Assembly: GCA_036172665.1 (NCBI GenBank) | Contig: CM069872.1 | Location: forward strand, 54,174,101 to 54,238,100 | Reading direction: 5' to 3' | DNA length: 64,000 bases | Source: Prosopocoilus inquinatus | Taxonomy: Eukaryota; Arthropoda; Insecta; Coleoptera; Lucanidae | Shown: one piece after another, positions 35,502 to 47,118 of the stretch | Layout of the letters: each line of letters begins with the position of its first letter | How positions within the stretch are numbered: the first letter of the stretch is position 1 | Translations under genes and position numbers: made by a program | The notes under the pieces: model-generated | Told to the model about the DNA's origin: nothing | The model's input: only the letters and a program-made list of their open reading frames with translations | The model's database searches: none

Positions 35502-36987
35502 ATGGGACTGACGGGCTGTTACGGCGTGATAAAATACTTAGTGGTCATCGTCAATCTCATATTTTGGGTGAGGCGTAAACTCTTATTATCGGGGCGCCAT
35601 TTTGGTGGATTTTAAATCGATGCAGGTTTCCGGGAGGGTTGTTTTTAGAAAAGCCCAGGTCGCAGAAATACCACGCATTTAACGCACGGGGGCAACTCGG
35701 GCTTTTGCTGATGTGTTTCAAAGTGTCAGGTTGAGTTTGAAAAGAATTCATTATTTCATCCAGACCCACCCACACTGACAGTCAGTCAGTCGGTCGGTCA
35801 CGCTTAATAATAGTCTTTGACTAATTTTGCGCTGCACGAACTTCAAGAAGTGCTTTCTCTATGATTGCAGATCGCTGGGCTTGCAACCGTTGCCTTGGCA
35901 ATATGGATGCTTGTCGATCCGACCTTCTACGTGTCCATGGCTCAAGACACTGGTAACTACTACATTTCCGCTTATATGTTACTAGCCGCAGGGGTGTTGC
36001 TTGTGGTTGTGGCGTTCCTTGGTTGTTGCGGTGCATTCCGTGAGAACCAATGCCTCCTAGTTTCGGTAACTCATCCCAAAACCCCCCCCGTATTCGTTTT
36101 TCCCTCACTGTTTTTGTTGTGTCGTGCAGTTCTTCTGCTTGCTGTTTGTGATCCTGGTGGCAGAAATCGCAGCCGCTGTCTGGGCTTACATTCACGCTGA
36201 CACCTTGGAGCCCGTCGTGCGTAACTTCGTCAAGACCACCGTGCAGGAGGAGTACTCGCAGAGTGAGAACCGCAAGGAGACTTTCGATACAATCCAGCGA
36301 GGTGTAAGTTCAACTAAACTTTCTACATTTTCTTTTTAATTGCTTTAAATTTCCAGAAGGAACTCTTTTTAAAAACACTTTGATTATCGATGTAATGACA
36401 AGTTTAATTTTCTTAAAGCACATTAATTTGAATTGTTTGTAAAAAAGAATAAAGTAATCTCAAGCAGTTTTGTTAGGAGCGAAAGAGTACATGAATTAAA
36501 TTTAATTCATATTTGCATTGCTTTAATTTTAATTGAAGCCGAATCTTGTTTCGTGAAAGAAAATGAATGAAATTGTTTTTGCAATTTCCACAGTGCACTG
36601 TTCAACATTGAGAACAATTTTCGTTCTTTGAATTTTTAGTTGAGATGCTGTGGGGCGGATAATCCGAACGATTGGCTGGGCAAGAAGCAGGTGGTAATCG
36701 GGGTATCGGCCGATTCGATTCCGTTTAACATTCCAAAGAGTTGCTGTCGCGAGGGTGTTGAAGAGTCGGCTTGCTTCAAAGCGACTCAAGTCGAGTTCGG
36801 CAGCGATATCGACACTAAAGTCCTGTACGATGAGGGTTGCGTCACTAAAGTCGTGAATTACATTAAGGCCAACGTCAGCATCTTCATCGGGATTGGAATT
36901 GGTATTATCGTAATCGAGGTCCTCGGCTTGGTGTTTGCGCTAATACTAGCGTTTGCCATCAACCGAGACGGTCGCTACAAAGCTTAA
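35502..36987 (+). CDS. Tetraspanin, CD9-like
   Basis: Four phase-0 exons give a 260-residue four-pass membrane protein: 35502-35567, 35871-36065, 36130-36303, 36640-36987. Tetraspanins organise membrane microdomains with integrins and other partners at the cell surface and in endosomes. The N-terminus MGLTGCYGVIKYL has the usual Cys near the membrane. Membrane segments lie at about 10-34, 54-78, 87-110 and 221-250. The small loop ends in the family motif GCCGAFRENQCLL. The large extracellular loop has CCG (C148, C149), PKSCC (C180, C181), C190 and C212, making three disulphides. The C-terminus is short (INRDGRYKA). It resembles the CD9/Tsp96F-type group of insects, but the exact paralogue is not assigned. 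The first intron is 303 nt and the third 336 nt. Confidence 0.93.
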
Positions 36988-39759
36988 ATTTCTCCACCGT
37001 GTTTGTTTTCGTACTCTTTTTGTTGTTTTTATTATTTAAAAAAAAGATGATTTTATTCTGTTGTATATACTCACTCGCTCTCTAATTTCAGATTAGGTTT
37101 TATTTTCACATAGAAAGTAGTATAGAGTGGGATAATTTGAGAGAATATTTTTCTACGGGGGAATTTAAAGGGCCTAAACGCGTATGGTGCATCTTGTAAA
37201 ACACATTGCTCTATATTACTTTTTATTTGTTGCGTTTCGTGCTGCTTGGTCGTAGTCTTTACTACTAAATATATCACTTTGAATGTGTATTATCTATGTG
37301 TCATGAAAAAAAGAAAGAAAAAAACAACAATCTATTCTCTATATATACAAAGTAAAGAAAATATATATTTCTTGGATGATGTACAAAAACAAAAAAAAAA
37401 ATAATAAGAAAACCCTATATTTAGATATGTAACTTTGTGCCATATGTTATTATAGCCGTTTATGTGTCGTAGGGGAAAAGAGAGGAAAGTAGTGTTACGG
37501 CATGTGTAATAAGTAATTCAGTTTATTTTATTTTATTTTTTTAAATAACTGGCTTCATTAACATTGACTGATTAAAGTAACCAACACACAATTTTGCTTT
37601 TATGTGTTCATTTTATGAAAGCGTTTACACGTTGATGTAATCATTACTTCCTGAAAGTGAAACTAAATATGGAACAATCTCGGCTCTGATTTATGCGGTC
37701 TATTTCAGACGAGGTCGTTGCAGCGAAGCGCAAAGCTTAATAGGGCAAGGCTGTTAAGTTTTGCTCTCTCCCTCACTGCTCGAGTAACAATTACATCATC
37801 ATCATCATCATCATCACCACGTGTAATAGCATTTTATTAATTGATAAGTTTACGATGAGACACTTGGCCAAATTTGTATGATGAACATTCCAAGCCTGTA
37901 CTTCCTTGGAATGCACGTCTCAAGAAACGTGGTTCATCCGAGCTCAAATTTTAAACTGTCGCTGCTGTCAAAACACTGACTGGAAAGTACGTAATAGTAG
38001 TTATGATGAGTAATATTCGTTGCATGTTCCTGCTTTACAACGTATACCTGAGCGGTGTGATTATCCGGTCCTACCTGTTTTAAATGTTAGAGTTTATCGA
38101 ACATGTAATTTCAATGTTGCTGCATGGGTTGTATTTAGAGAGTATTTATCTCGAATAATTCTTTGTCGTAAGTGTTTTTTTGAGACTGTAAATCGTGTGC
38201 CAAGATGCAGTATTTGCTTCTCGTAAGCACAAATCCACCCTTTGTGTTTCTTTATATATTCTATTAAATATTTAACGTGCGTCGCGATCGTGGAGAGGCG
38301 GACGAAGCGCAAAGGAGACGGAAATTCTGCGATTCGCCGCCCCGATTACATCGCGATGTAACCCTAGCTTTACTACTAATAAACGTCCTCTATGCAAAAC
38401 AAAAATTTTATCTACAACGTTGGACTACTTCTATTAAAACCGTCCTCAACCGATTGTCATCCCCCATCCTCCCGACTTTACAGGGCGTTTTACAACTGTT
38501 ACCATTTCCAAGTTCCAAATAGTTACACTTTGCTTTCACGTTCAATACTCATTTCAGAAATGTGGTTGTGACTCTTTATGATATTTTGTTTTTTTTTTTT
38601 TTTTCGCGAGGTGAACGTACCAGTTTTAAGACTTGGAATACTAGTAAGTTCGATAGATATTTAAGTGTTATTTGCATTTCTTTTTTTTTTTTTTGAAAAC
38701 AATTTTCGTGAAGAAACTCATTTTATTTTATTTTAAGTTGATGTAACCCGCACGATTATTTATATTGTAGAAACGTACTGTAAAACTAAATAAAATTTTA
38801 ATCCATTAAATTAGGTGTTTCTTTCTTTTTTTTTTTTTTTCTTAATCGAAAACCTAAATTACGTTCAAATCTATCGAAATAATATTAATTTGCAAAAAAA
38901 AGAAATCTGTACACTTCATCCACAGTTGCGAAACAGAAGAAAACTTCGGACGCCATTGTTATCTGACTGACGTAAAAAAAAAATAGGAACGTTTTTTTGA
39001 TTTAAACAAGTTTTTATCACTTTGGTGAATACACGTATGAAAATTAAATTATGAAGTTTCTTCTTTGTCGAACGTTATTTGTCAGATGTGTCAGCTTTTA
39101 ATAATGTTACACAATTATAAGTATTGTTCAAAGAGAAATTCCTTCAAGAGAAAACCAAAACCACGGAATTGCATGCGTTTAAATACTGCGATTAATACGA
39201 ATTTGAAGCCAAAAGTATGGTAATTTGTTCCTGAAGTCAAGTTCACGTCGCTATGTTGGTAGAATATCAGTGGTTACTCTCTCCACGGTGGTTTCCGAAA
39301 TTTTCTGTCCGCACTGTAAATTTGCAGGCTAAATCTTTGTGGGTCGCGTTCAGATGACCACAACATTTTGGTTGCAAGAAAGTCAACCCACCTGTTAAAT
39401 GGTCGACGTACTTTGAGGGCACTAACTTACAGCAGTTAGCATTTTTACCCCGCGCTTAGTTGCGTGTTCAAGAACTCGTCTTGCTGACGACTTTCAATTT
39501 GCTATGCGCACAACTAATCTGTTGCGATTATCTAAACGCGGCCAATTTAAACAGCCGTGCCAATTTAATTTATTGCTCGATGAAATGTGAGAGTTGGCGC
39601 TGATTTACATCAAAGACGTTTCATGCCCGTTTAAAAGAGCATAATAATTTCTTATCATTTAATAATTCCAGTTAAATCAGAACGTAAATTGGGAAAGCAG
39701 CTAACATCAGACTGAAACTCAGTTTTTGACAGGCGTGCGTCTCATCGGGTTTCCGCTTC
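36988..39759. other. Tetraspanin 3' UTR and long intergenic region
   Basis: About 2.8 kb without another gene. The first part is A/T-rich and likely 3' UTR. An ATC trinucleotide run lies at 37794-37817, and T runs occur near 38590, 38680 and 38826. The frame at 38020-38226 starts with ATG but is short and has no domain. The right end should contain the RpL18A promoter. Confidence 0.45.
37794..37817. repeat. ATC microsatellite
   Basis: Seven uninterrupted CAT repeats followed by CAC. This is a simple-sequence repeat in non-coding DNA. Confidence 0.9.
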
Positions 39760-39765
39760 CTTTCC
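39759..39765 (+). promoter_or_regulatory. TCT/TOP-type initiator of RpL18A
   Basis: CC-TTTCC fits the polypyrimidine TCT initiator (YC+1TTTY) of animal ribosomal protein genes, with +1 likely at 39760. That leaves a 23-nt 5' UTR starting with a pyrimidine tract, typical of TOP mRNAs. Confidence 0.6.
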
Positions 39766-39782
39766 GTCAAAAATCGCCAGCC

Positions 39783-40539
39783 ATGAAAGCCAAAGGAGAG
39801 GTTTGTTGTCTTTAATTTCTTAAATAGAACTTAATAAAGCCGACGCATGAGACTCACATCACAATCGTGTAACCTTCAGTTACTCTCGTTGCATTTACTG
39901 CAGCTGTGTGACTCGTTTGAAAATTGTTTACCATGGACACGTGTTTTCTTTTCTTGACTGCAGCTGAAGGAGTACGAGGTCATAGGGCGTAAGGTCCCTA
40001 CCGACAAGCAGAAGGTGACCCCCCTCTATAAGATGAGAATCTTCTCCCCCGACGAAATAGTGGCGAAATCGCGTTTCTGGTATTTCCTGAGGCAACTGCA
40101 GAAGTTCAAGAAAACCACTGGGGAGATCGTGTCGGTAAAGCTGATACCAGAAAAGACCCCAGTCAAGGTGAAGAACTTCGGTATTTGGCTGCGCTACGAC
40201 TCTCGTTCCGGCACTCACAACATGTACAGGGAATATCGTGATTTAAGCGTGTCGGGGGCCGTAACACAGTGCTACAGAGATATGGGGGCTCGCCATCGCG
40301 CTCGCGCCCACTCAATTCAAGTAATTACAAATGACACGCGTGTCTTACCTTCACATCTCAAGCACTCTTTTTTTTTATAGATAATTAAAGTCGAGCAGGT
40401 TAAGGCATCCGTTTGCAGGAGGCCGCAAGTGAAGCAGTTCCACGATTCAAAGATCAGGTTCCCGTTACCGAAGCGTATCCAGCAACGCAAGTCGATGAAC
40501 AGATTTTCAGTCCGTAAGCCACGAACATACTTCCTTTAA
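39783..40539 (+). CDS. RpL18A: 60S ribosomal protein L18a (eL20)
   Basis: Three exons (39783-39800, 39964-40320, 40381-40539) give 177 residues, against 176 in human. eL20 is a structural protein of the large subunit, near the 5S rRNA and central protuberance. The family signature is almost unchanged: [50 protein letters not shown] and [16 protein letters not shown]. The first exon codes only MKAKGE before a GTTTGT donor, the usual arrangement with the start codon close to a TCT initiator. The 60-nt second intron ends in a T-rich acceptor. The gene ends tail-to-tail with FDX2, with an AATAAA at 40563-40568. The 163-nt first intron has no snoRNA I can recognise. Confidence 0.98.
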
Positions 40540-40562
40540 ATATGTTAATTTAGGCAACGGAC

Positions 40563-40568
40563 AATAAA
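40563..40568 (+). terminator. Poly(A) signal AATAAA of RpL18A
   Basis: Canonical hexamer 24 nt after the RpL18A stop codon. It lies only 22 nt from the oppositely oriented FDX2 signal. Confidence 0.75.
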
Positions 40569-40590
40569 ATAATCTTTTTTTTGCGAATAC

Positions 40591-40596
40591 TTTATT
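40591..40596 (-). terminator. Poly(A) signal AATAAA of FDX2
   Basis: TTTATT on the plus strand is AATAAA on the minus strand, 27 nt past the FDX2 stop. The two 3' ends probably overlap. Confidence 0.7.
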
Positions 40597-40622
40597 AAAT
40601 TACTGACTATACATGCAAGGCT

Positions 40623-41249
<627 letters not shown>

Positions 41250-41774
41250 TTTAAGCACTTAATTAAACTGCTAAACATTATTTATAAATGCGTTAAACGT
41301 TGCAGTGTAGGTTATAGTTAATATCGTATTTTTAGGTTAAGTTTTCCTGGGTGACGTAATCAGGTTGACCAACTTGTGCTAATCTAATGTTGGTGTTATT
41401 GGTTCAACGATGAAGTTCATTTAAAAGATTATTTTTTTTTATTTTATGTGTGTTCATATGATATTTGAATAGAGATGATTGAAAATAAGTTTACTAATTC
41501 CATCGTCGGGTGATTGGCTGCATGACCTCCGTCGTGGTGGAAGTCATGTAGATTTCAATTCTCACAGGTGCACGTCACGTCGTCTGGCGCCCCTAAAATC
41601 TATTATTGTGGGAATAAAGCAATGTATAAAATCAAATAAAAGATTCCTTTTCTCTTTCACCTAAAAAATGATGTCGCATGGAAAAAAAGATATGTCACAT
41701 TGGCAAAACTGTTTGAGCTAGACATGTCAGAATTATTTTGAAAATTTCGCCTAACTCAAGAAAACATCGTAAAA
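41250..41774. promoter_or_regulatory. Shared upstream region of FDX2 and NDUFB5
   Basis: A 525-nt gap between two divergent start codons of mitochondrial genes. It contains a near-palindromic GGTTAGGTT/GGTTAAG set of words near 41310-41345 and no further exon. A bidirectional promoter is likely from spacing alone; no core motif was identified. Confidence 0.4.
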
Positions 41775-42494
41775 ATGGTTGTGCTTAGTCTTTTAAGGCC
41801 TTCATTATTTAACGTCGCCTTGAAGAATGCTGCCCAAAGTGCAGGTGCGTTGACCTACTCGATTACATAACGCTTCTTTTTTTATTAGGTTAGGTGCACC
41901 TCTACTACTGTTAAAATGCTTTTCAGCCACTCGACGAGCTATGTCCGACCACCGAATCTTCCCATACGAGCCTTCCCGCTTCCAGTGGACCAAATTCAAG
42001 GATTTGACCTTGTTTTACGTAGCCATTGGAGTAATACCCCTGACCATCATCACGACGTACGCAAACGTCTTCATTGGCCCCGCAACCTTAAGCGAAACAC
42101 CGGAGGGTTACGTGCCCAAGCATTGGGAATATTATAGGGTAACCACAGGCACTTAAGAGAATGTAACCCTTGTGTACAATGTCTGGTTTTTCAGTCTCCA
42201 ATAACGCGTTTTCTCGCAAGGTATATCTTCAACAACCCCCAGCAGGATTACGAGAAGTTTCTGCACTACATCTATGAAGCGGAGGAGAAGCGCAGGATCA
42301 GGTAAGTCCATCATACTCTTCCACGCTAGAAATCTGGCAAATTTCTGTATTGAAGGCTTTTGGAAAAGGCCATCAAGGCGAAAATGGCCGAGAGAAAGGA
42401 TTACCAAGCATACTATTACAGGCCAGTCCTAGCCAAGTATCACAGGGTTTCAAGGGAGTCTGCCGATAAACTGTTGGAAATCAGTGGTGACTAA
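41775..42494 (+). CDS. NDUFB5: NADH:ubiquinone oxidoreductase subunit B5 (SGDH)
   Basis: Four exons (41775-41844, 41927-42138, 42195-42301, 42356-42494) give 175 residues. NDUFB5 is an accessory subunit of the distal membrane arm of complex I. Residues 1-~29 form a presequence rich in Leu, Ser and Arg. The body has the family start MSDHRIFPYEPSRFQWTKF, one membrane helix (LTLFYVAIGVIPLTIITTYANVF) and the signature PEGYVPKHWEYYRSPITR. The matrix/intermembrane tail is charged and helical and ends DYQAYYYRPVLAKYHRVS. Introns are 82, 56 and 54 nt. The gene is convergent with NDUFAF5, an assembly factor for the same complex. Confidence 0.95.
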
Positions 42495-42932
42495 ATCACA
42501 CTTCCTTTTTTTATTAAGTTAAATATTATAGTCGGTTTAGTTAGAAAAAGTTGTTGTAACTGTTGTGTAATAGTGTTTGCTGTTTAAAGCCGACCTTTTT
42601 ATGGTGAATGCTCACAGAAAAATAATTTGTGAAGAACACGGCGAGTTACTCAAACATATTTATTAAAATAGAGCTTACTGTAACAAACATGTCAATTATG
42701 ATTAAAAACAACAGTCTTGCTCGGGGAAAAATGACAAAGAAAAATTAATAACTACGGTTATAACGTTGGCCATGCCTTAACTTTTTTTTTTTTTTAATGG
42801 TAACTTTGGTGAGTGAAGGGGGATTGCAGAATTCAAAAATTTGAACGCTTTTTAAATTATGAAAATTCAAATGGAATCAAATTATTTGAAAAAAAAAAAG
42901 TTCAAACTTGGCCAAGTTTAAATTACTGCAAA

Positions 42933-44178
42933 TCAATTCTTTTGGTCATCATCGGATTTAACTTTTTTAACCTCCTTAATAATAGAATCCAGTTTGTACA
43001 AGTCCTTTAGAGACACTTCACCGGTTCCTCGTTCTAACGGTTTCGGCTGGCTGGGATGCGGCTTCCACCCGAGCATATTGATGATCTAAAAGTACCAGAA
43101 TCGTAATTTTTAGCTTGCGTTTAAGAGCTGCTGCGAACCTGAAAAGTTGCAGGCACTTCAGGCTTGCCAGATTCCAAATCATACTTTCCGTATAATTGCT
43201 GATAGATAGCAGCTGCTGCGAACTGCGTGTCACGATGCAAATGCAACGACCGATTCAAGGCTGCGTTGCTCTCCGCCATGCCCTTTAAATCCCACATTAA
43301 CTCGAACATGCTCGGATACTGGATGACGATTTCGTCTGTGTCGATGGTGAGCATTGTAAACCCAGCTCTTTGTAAGAGGCCGCCGATGTCTCGGACTTCG
43401 GTGAACGGGGATATGTGCGGCGAGAGTCCGCCTCGTCTTTCCAACTCGGCCAACTGCAAGCTGGACCTTAGTTCGTAGAGGGTGTCGCCGCCAAACACGG
43501 AGGCCATAAAAACCCCGTCCTGTTTGAGGCCCTCCAGGATTCTCTTAAACGCTTTCGGTAAGTCATTAACCCAATGCAGATTTAAGCTGGAAATAACCAA
43601 GTCTAGTGAATTCGGCTCAAACTGAAACCAAAGGATTTAAAGCAAAGTTGGGGGGAAGAAAACATAATCGTTAAATACCTGCATGTTTTCTTCGTCTAGC
43701 CTCTGCTTTCGTACTTTGATGCCGTCTGCGACAGGTGCCGCATTCAGGTTTGTTGCGCTGGAATCGTACAGGACGAGTTCCTCGACAGAGTCGGGCGAAA
43801 TATGTTTTGAGACGTACCCGCGACCACAACCTGCAATTTCACGTTTATGTTGAGCATCTTATCGTATGAGTTGTGTCACATTATAATACCTATGTCGGCG
43901 GCAAGTTTGAACTTTCGTTTTATATCGAAGACCCTATCTGCGAGCCTGCAGCCGATTTCATCTTTTAAATAATCATATAAATTCACGTCCTTGGCGACCG
44001 CCGCACGTTCTCTCTGCAACGACTTTGTGTATCTGTCGAAGACCTGCACCGTCGAGTCCTCGTTCCTAATCCCCTTGTGCTCTGCCCTATCTGTTGAGAT
44101 GCATCGACATATGTGCTTGCCATAGTCCTTAAAGTATGCCAGCGTCTTGAAGGCACTCGGAGCGACTTTGAAAGACAT
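42933..44178 (-). CDS. NDUFAF5: NDUFAF5, complex I assembly arginine hydroxylase
   Basis: Four exons (44178-43890, 43830-43679, 43621-43139, 43085-42933) give 358 residues; human is 345. NDUFAF5 lies on the matrix side of the inner membrane and hydroxylates an arginine of NDUFS7 early in complex I assembly. It has a methyltransferase fold of the class I type. Residues 1-~40 are a presequence. The SAM-binding motif [13 protein letters not shown] spans the first intron. Motif [18 protein letters not shown] and [29 protein letters not shown] are characteristic of the family, and the C-terminal [18 protein letters not shown] follows. The ATG at 44178 was preferred because upstream in-frame codons lack an ATG. 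The 3' end is 438 nt from the convergent NDUFB5 stop. Confidence 0.95.
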
Positions 44179-44872
44179 TATTTGCACTTCGCCTACAGCC
44201 TAGTACAACACAGCCCTGCTTTTAAATAACATTGCTTTGTTATTTCAGGAAAACATTTTTGACGTGCAACGTCACTGGTGGTGGAGTGCGTCAAAGCTGG
44301 CCAAAATTAGCTAATGTTTGATTAGCTTTACGATTCGTAAAGTGAAATAAAATTTAGTTTTAATTTAGAAAAAGAGATTGCTCCAAAGTAGGTCAATAAC
44401 TGTCATTGAATCGCGCTGTTGCCAAGTTTGACTTTGACGTACCGAAGAAGCGATTACAGAATTCTACTATATCGACACTTTTGCTAATGCTTATTAAATC
44501 ACAAAGATTTGTATATTTCCCTGTAAACTTCTAAACAAACATTAAATATTGTTTTTAATATGATATCTTATTGAAAGAGTCAAATTTGTCGATTTTTAGG
44601 TACAAATTTCTACATGTGCCTGTGTAGTAATAGTTGATTCCATATGTTGGCAACATTGAATACGAGCTATTTATATTATTTATTACTTATCTAAAAGTCT
44701 CTCAAAATATTAATGTGGAAGTGAATTCTTTTAAATTACCTTCTGGTTTAATGCACAAAATAATTATTTTGAAGCTGAAACAAAATGGCGGGCGCGTCGG
44801 CGGTAAAATTTAAACCGCTGTCAATTAAAGCTATGACGTTCGTTGTTCGAGCTGTACGTTTGATGCATTAAC
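44179..44872. other. Divergent intergenic region, NDUFAF5 / ALKBH6
   Basis: 694 nt between divergent start codons, AT-rich, with no exon. A possible bidirectional promoter; the phrase GCGGGCGCGTCGGCGG at about 44788 is a short GC island close to the ALKBH6 start. Confidence 0.4.
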
Positions 44873-45547
44873 ATGGAAATCCTGGAGCCTTACAGGGTCG
44901 TGCAAGCCCCCCAAACAGTCTACTACGTTCCCGATTTCATTACAGAAGACGAAGAGGCAGACATACTCAGACGTGTCTACGAAGTGCCCAAGCCAAAGTG
45001 GACCCACTTGAAGAACCGCAGGCTTCAAGACTACGGTGGAATCCCGCACGTGAACGGAATGATGGTCGAGGAAATACCCAAGTGGTTGCAATCGTACATG
45101 GACAAGGTCTCTGACTTGAATGTGTTTGCCCCAAACAGGGCCAACCATGTCTTAATAAACGAGTACAAACCCGGTCAGGGGATTATGCCCCATGTAGACG
45201 GGCACCTGTTTTATCCTACCATAACAACAATCAGCGTGGGTTCGCACACAGTCTTGGGGTTCCTGGACGAACAGGACGGCCACCGCGTAGACATCTGTAA
45301 TTTACTGCTGGAACAACGAAGCTTGGTCATAATTCAAGATGACATGTACAAGAAACACCTGCATTACATAAGTGAAATGAGTGAAGACGTGCTCCACGGT
45401 AAGTGTGCCAACTTAAAGTATTGTAAAAATAAGTATTCCATTGGCGACGCATTGCAAAGACAGACGCGGGTGTCCTTGACGATTCGAAACGTGCCGAAGC
45501 TCGCTAGGGTTAACCTTTTAAGCATGTTGATGAGCAAGAGGAAGTGA
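44873..45547 (+). CDS. ALKBH6: Alpha-ketoglutarate-dependent dioxygenase AlkB homologue 6
   Basis: A single-exon, 224-residue protein of the Fe(II)/2-oxoglutarate AlkB family; ALKBH6 is linked to nucleic-acid demethylation, though its physiological substrate is not settled. The N-terminus LEPYRVVQAPQTVYYVPDFI and PKPKWTHLKNRRLQDYGG match the family. The catalytic HxD is H107/D109 in GIMPHVDG, the distal histidine is probably H164 in KKHLHY, and 2-oxoglutarate is held by the arginines of TRVSLTIRNVP (R199, R205). The loop between the strands (161-198) is Lys/Cys-rich and differs from the Pro-rich human loop. It is intronless, unlike all its neighbours. It is tail-to-tail with THOC7, with only 79 nt between the stops. 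Confidence 0.95.
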   Translation: MEILEPYRVVQAPQTVYYVPDFITEDEEADILRRVYEVPKPKWTHLKNRRLQDYGGIPHVNGMMVEEIPKWLQSYMDKVSDLNVFAPNRANHVLINEYKPGQGIMPHVDGHLFYPTITTISVGSHTVLGFLDEQDGHRVDICNLLLEQRSLVIIQDDMYKKHLHYISEMSEDVLHGKCANLKYCKNKYSIGDALQRQTRVSLTIRNVPKLARVNLLSMLMSKRK

Positions 45548-45582
45548 TGAAAATGGTGGAAAGAAGCGCTGTGATAAACGCA

Positions 45583-45588
45583 TTTATT
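45583..45588 (-). terminator. Poly(A) signal AATAAA of THOC7
   Basis: TTTATT on the plus strand, 39 nt after the THOC7 stop codon. It abuts the ATTAAA candidate of ALKBH6. Confidence 0.65.
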
Positions 45589-45594
45589 ATTAAA
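45589..45594 (+). terminator. Poly(A) signal ATTAAA of ALKBH6 (variant)
   Basis: The common variant hexamer 42 nt past the ALKBH6 stop. No AATAAA is nearer on this strand. Confidence 0.5.
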
Positions 45595-45626
45595 AAGAAA
45601 TTATAAAAATGTAGTCGTTCGTTTGT

Positions 45627-46318
45627 TCATTCGGACATGACCTCGGGGCCCGGGCTATTCGTGATGTCATCCAGTGACGTGTTCATGGCATCATCATCCT
45701 TCGAATCATCAGACATTCCTTGAAGTTGATTGCAACTCGACACGAGCACGTGAAATTGCTTGCGCCTCATGTCAAGCTTCTGCTCAAGTTGTCTTTTCTC
45801 TTCGCGCAAGTCGTTCAATTCGGCCTTAAGCTCGGCCAAGCGTTTGTCGGTATCTTTGCGGGCCGGTTGCTCTTGGATGCTCTGCGCAAGCAAGTCGTAC
45901 ATCATGCGGTTTTGCTTGAGGATCTTGGCCTGCTCCAGCTCCTGTTTGTTCTTTTCTATCGTCGTCTTAACGTCTGTGATTAGCTTTTCGAGCTCGATCT
46001 GCAAGGCCTGGTAGTTCTGGACTTCCTTCTGGTTCGTTTTATGCAAAAGCAGGGACCTTCTGACGGCGAACTCGCACTGGCTCAGCTGCGACAGCATGCG
46101 GTCGTACACCAGCTGGCTTTCTTGTTCGGTGTCGTCGGTGGAATTGGCCCATTTTATCATGGTTTTGAGGAGGGCGTTCAAACGTCTGTCATCACCTGTA
46201 CCATCTCCGTCTATTAACAAGCGTCGACGTATAACTTCTTCTGCAAAGAATAAATAAAGTAAACATGAGTGACTGATTAAATTTTAAGCGTACTCGCCAT
46301 CAGACATGATTGGAACAT
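45627..46318 (-). CDS. thoc7: THO complex subunit 7
   Basis: Two exons (46318-46294 and 46240-45627) give 212 residues; human THOC7 has 204. THO/TREX couples transcription to mRNA export and prevents R-loops. The N-terminal VIRRRLLIDGDGTGDDRRLNAL is diagnostic, followed by a long coiled coil (about residues 50-185) containing QLSQCEFAVRRSLLL, KQNRMMYDLLAQSIQ and MRRKQFHVLV. The acidic tail ends SPGPEVMSE. The first exon is very short, and the frame requires A|AA at the junction, so translation starts at 46318 (MFQSCLMAK) or at the second ATG at 46300 (MAKEVIRRR), which better matches relatives. An ATG at 46307 is out of frame. Confidence 0.93.
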
Positions 46319-46871
46319 GAAAAGTTAGGTTAAGTAGTAGGAGACAGCAAGAGCCTGGCTAAAGGGTAATTGTAAATTGGTAAATCAAAAGAGCCAATGA
46401 TTGTGAACGTTCTTAGAAAAATAAAAGCTTGATGGAAATAATTCAAAATCGATGTTCCACAATTCAAGTTATATTTCTTTTGCAACAGTTGGCAACGATG
46501 ATTGAGGTTAATCGATACGGGTTTCATAGTGATTTGCCGCTAAAACTGGTGATTTCAACTTGTAGTAAGTTCAGACATGTTTGAAATTGAAGCTAACTAC
46601 CCGAAGTTCAATTTTTATAGATCTAATAAATCATTTTTTTAAAATTGATTATGTAAAAAAATTGACGAGGTTTGACAAGTTTAATAATCAAGTTCTTCTT
46701 TACCAACAATATGCGTTTTTCAATCAGTGCAGTCAACCGCAGATAATTGAATATGTTATTCGCTATTATTATTACTAAACTGCCATTTTAATAATTTATT
46801 TATCAAACATAAAATATAATAACATGTACTAACAATAGTAAATCAAGTTTCACTGAAGGTAGACGGAGGGT
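46319..46871. other. Gap between THOC7 and the small membrane-protein gene
   Basis: AT-rich, no exon detected. It should contain the THOC7 promoter and the 3' UTR of the upstream minus-strand gene. Frames on both strands lack any family likeness. Confidence 0.4.
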
Positions 46872-47118
46872 TTATAATCTACGTTCCCTTTTGTACTGTT
46901 CGATTAAAAGCCTTCCGTCCTCGTTCTCCTTCCACAGTTCGTCTCGCTTTTCCTCCAAATCGCTCATGAAGCTCTTTCTGCAATCGCAAAATAAAATCTG
47001 GCTTGCCGACATAACCTCAAAATTACCGGTAAACAAATCCGATGCTTCCGAGCAATAGGAGACCGCCGAAGAGCAACGGGAAACGTAACAGGGTCGACTT
47101 GGTTAAGCGCTGCGCCAT
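46872..47118 (-). CDS. Small single-pass membrane protein, 65 aa (hypothetical)
   Basis: Two exons (47118-47027 and 46977-46872) join in frame across a 49-nt GT-AG intron. The protein has a short basic N-terminus (MAQRLTKSTLLR), one hydrophobic segment at about 13-30 (FPLLFGGLLLLGSIGFVY) and a charged, helical tail (SDLEEKRDELWKENEDGR ... QYKRERRL). The layout resembles small inner-mitochondrial-membrane or ER proteins of the SMIM/assembly-factor kind, but I do not recognise the family. Upstream, an ATG at 47245 opens a 46-codon frame whose stop overlaps this start region, and another short frame ends right before it. Either this is a leaky-scanned second cistron or the start is wrong. Confidence 0.55.

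Noticed and set aside
46305..46307. THOC7 start at the ATG 46307 (MSDG...)
   Set aside because: It looks attractive but is one base out of phase with exon 2, whose first two bases complete the codon begun in the other frame.
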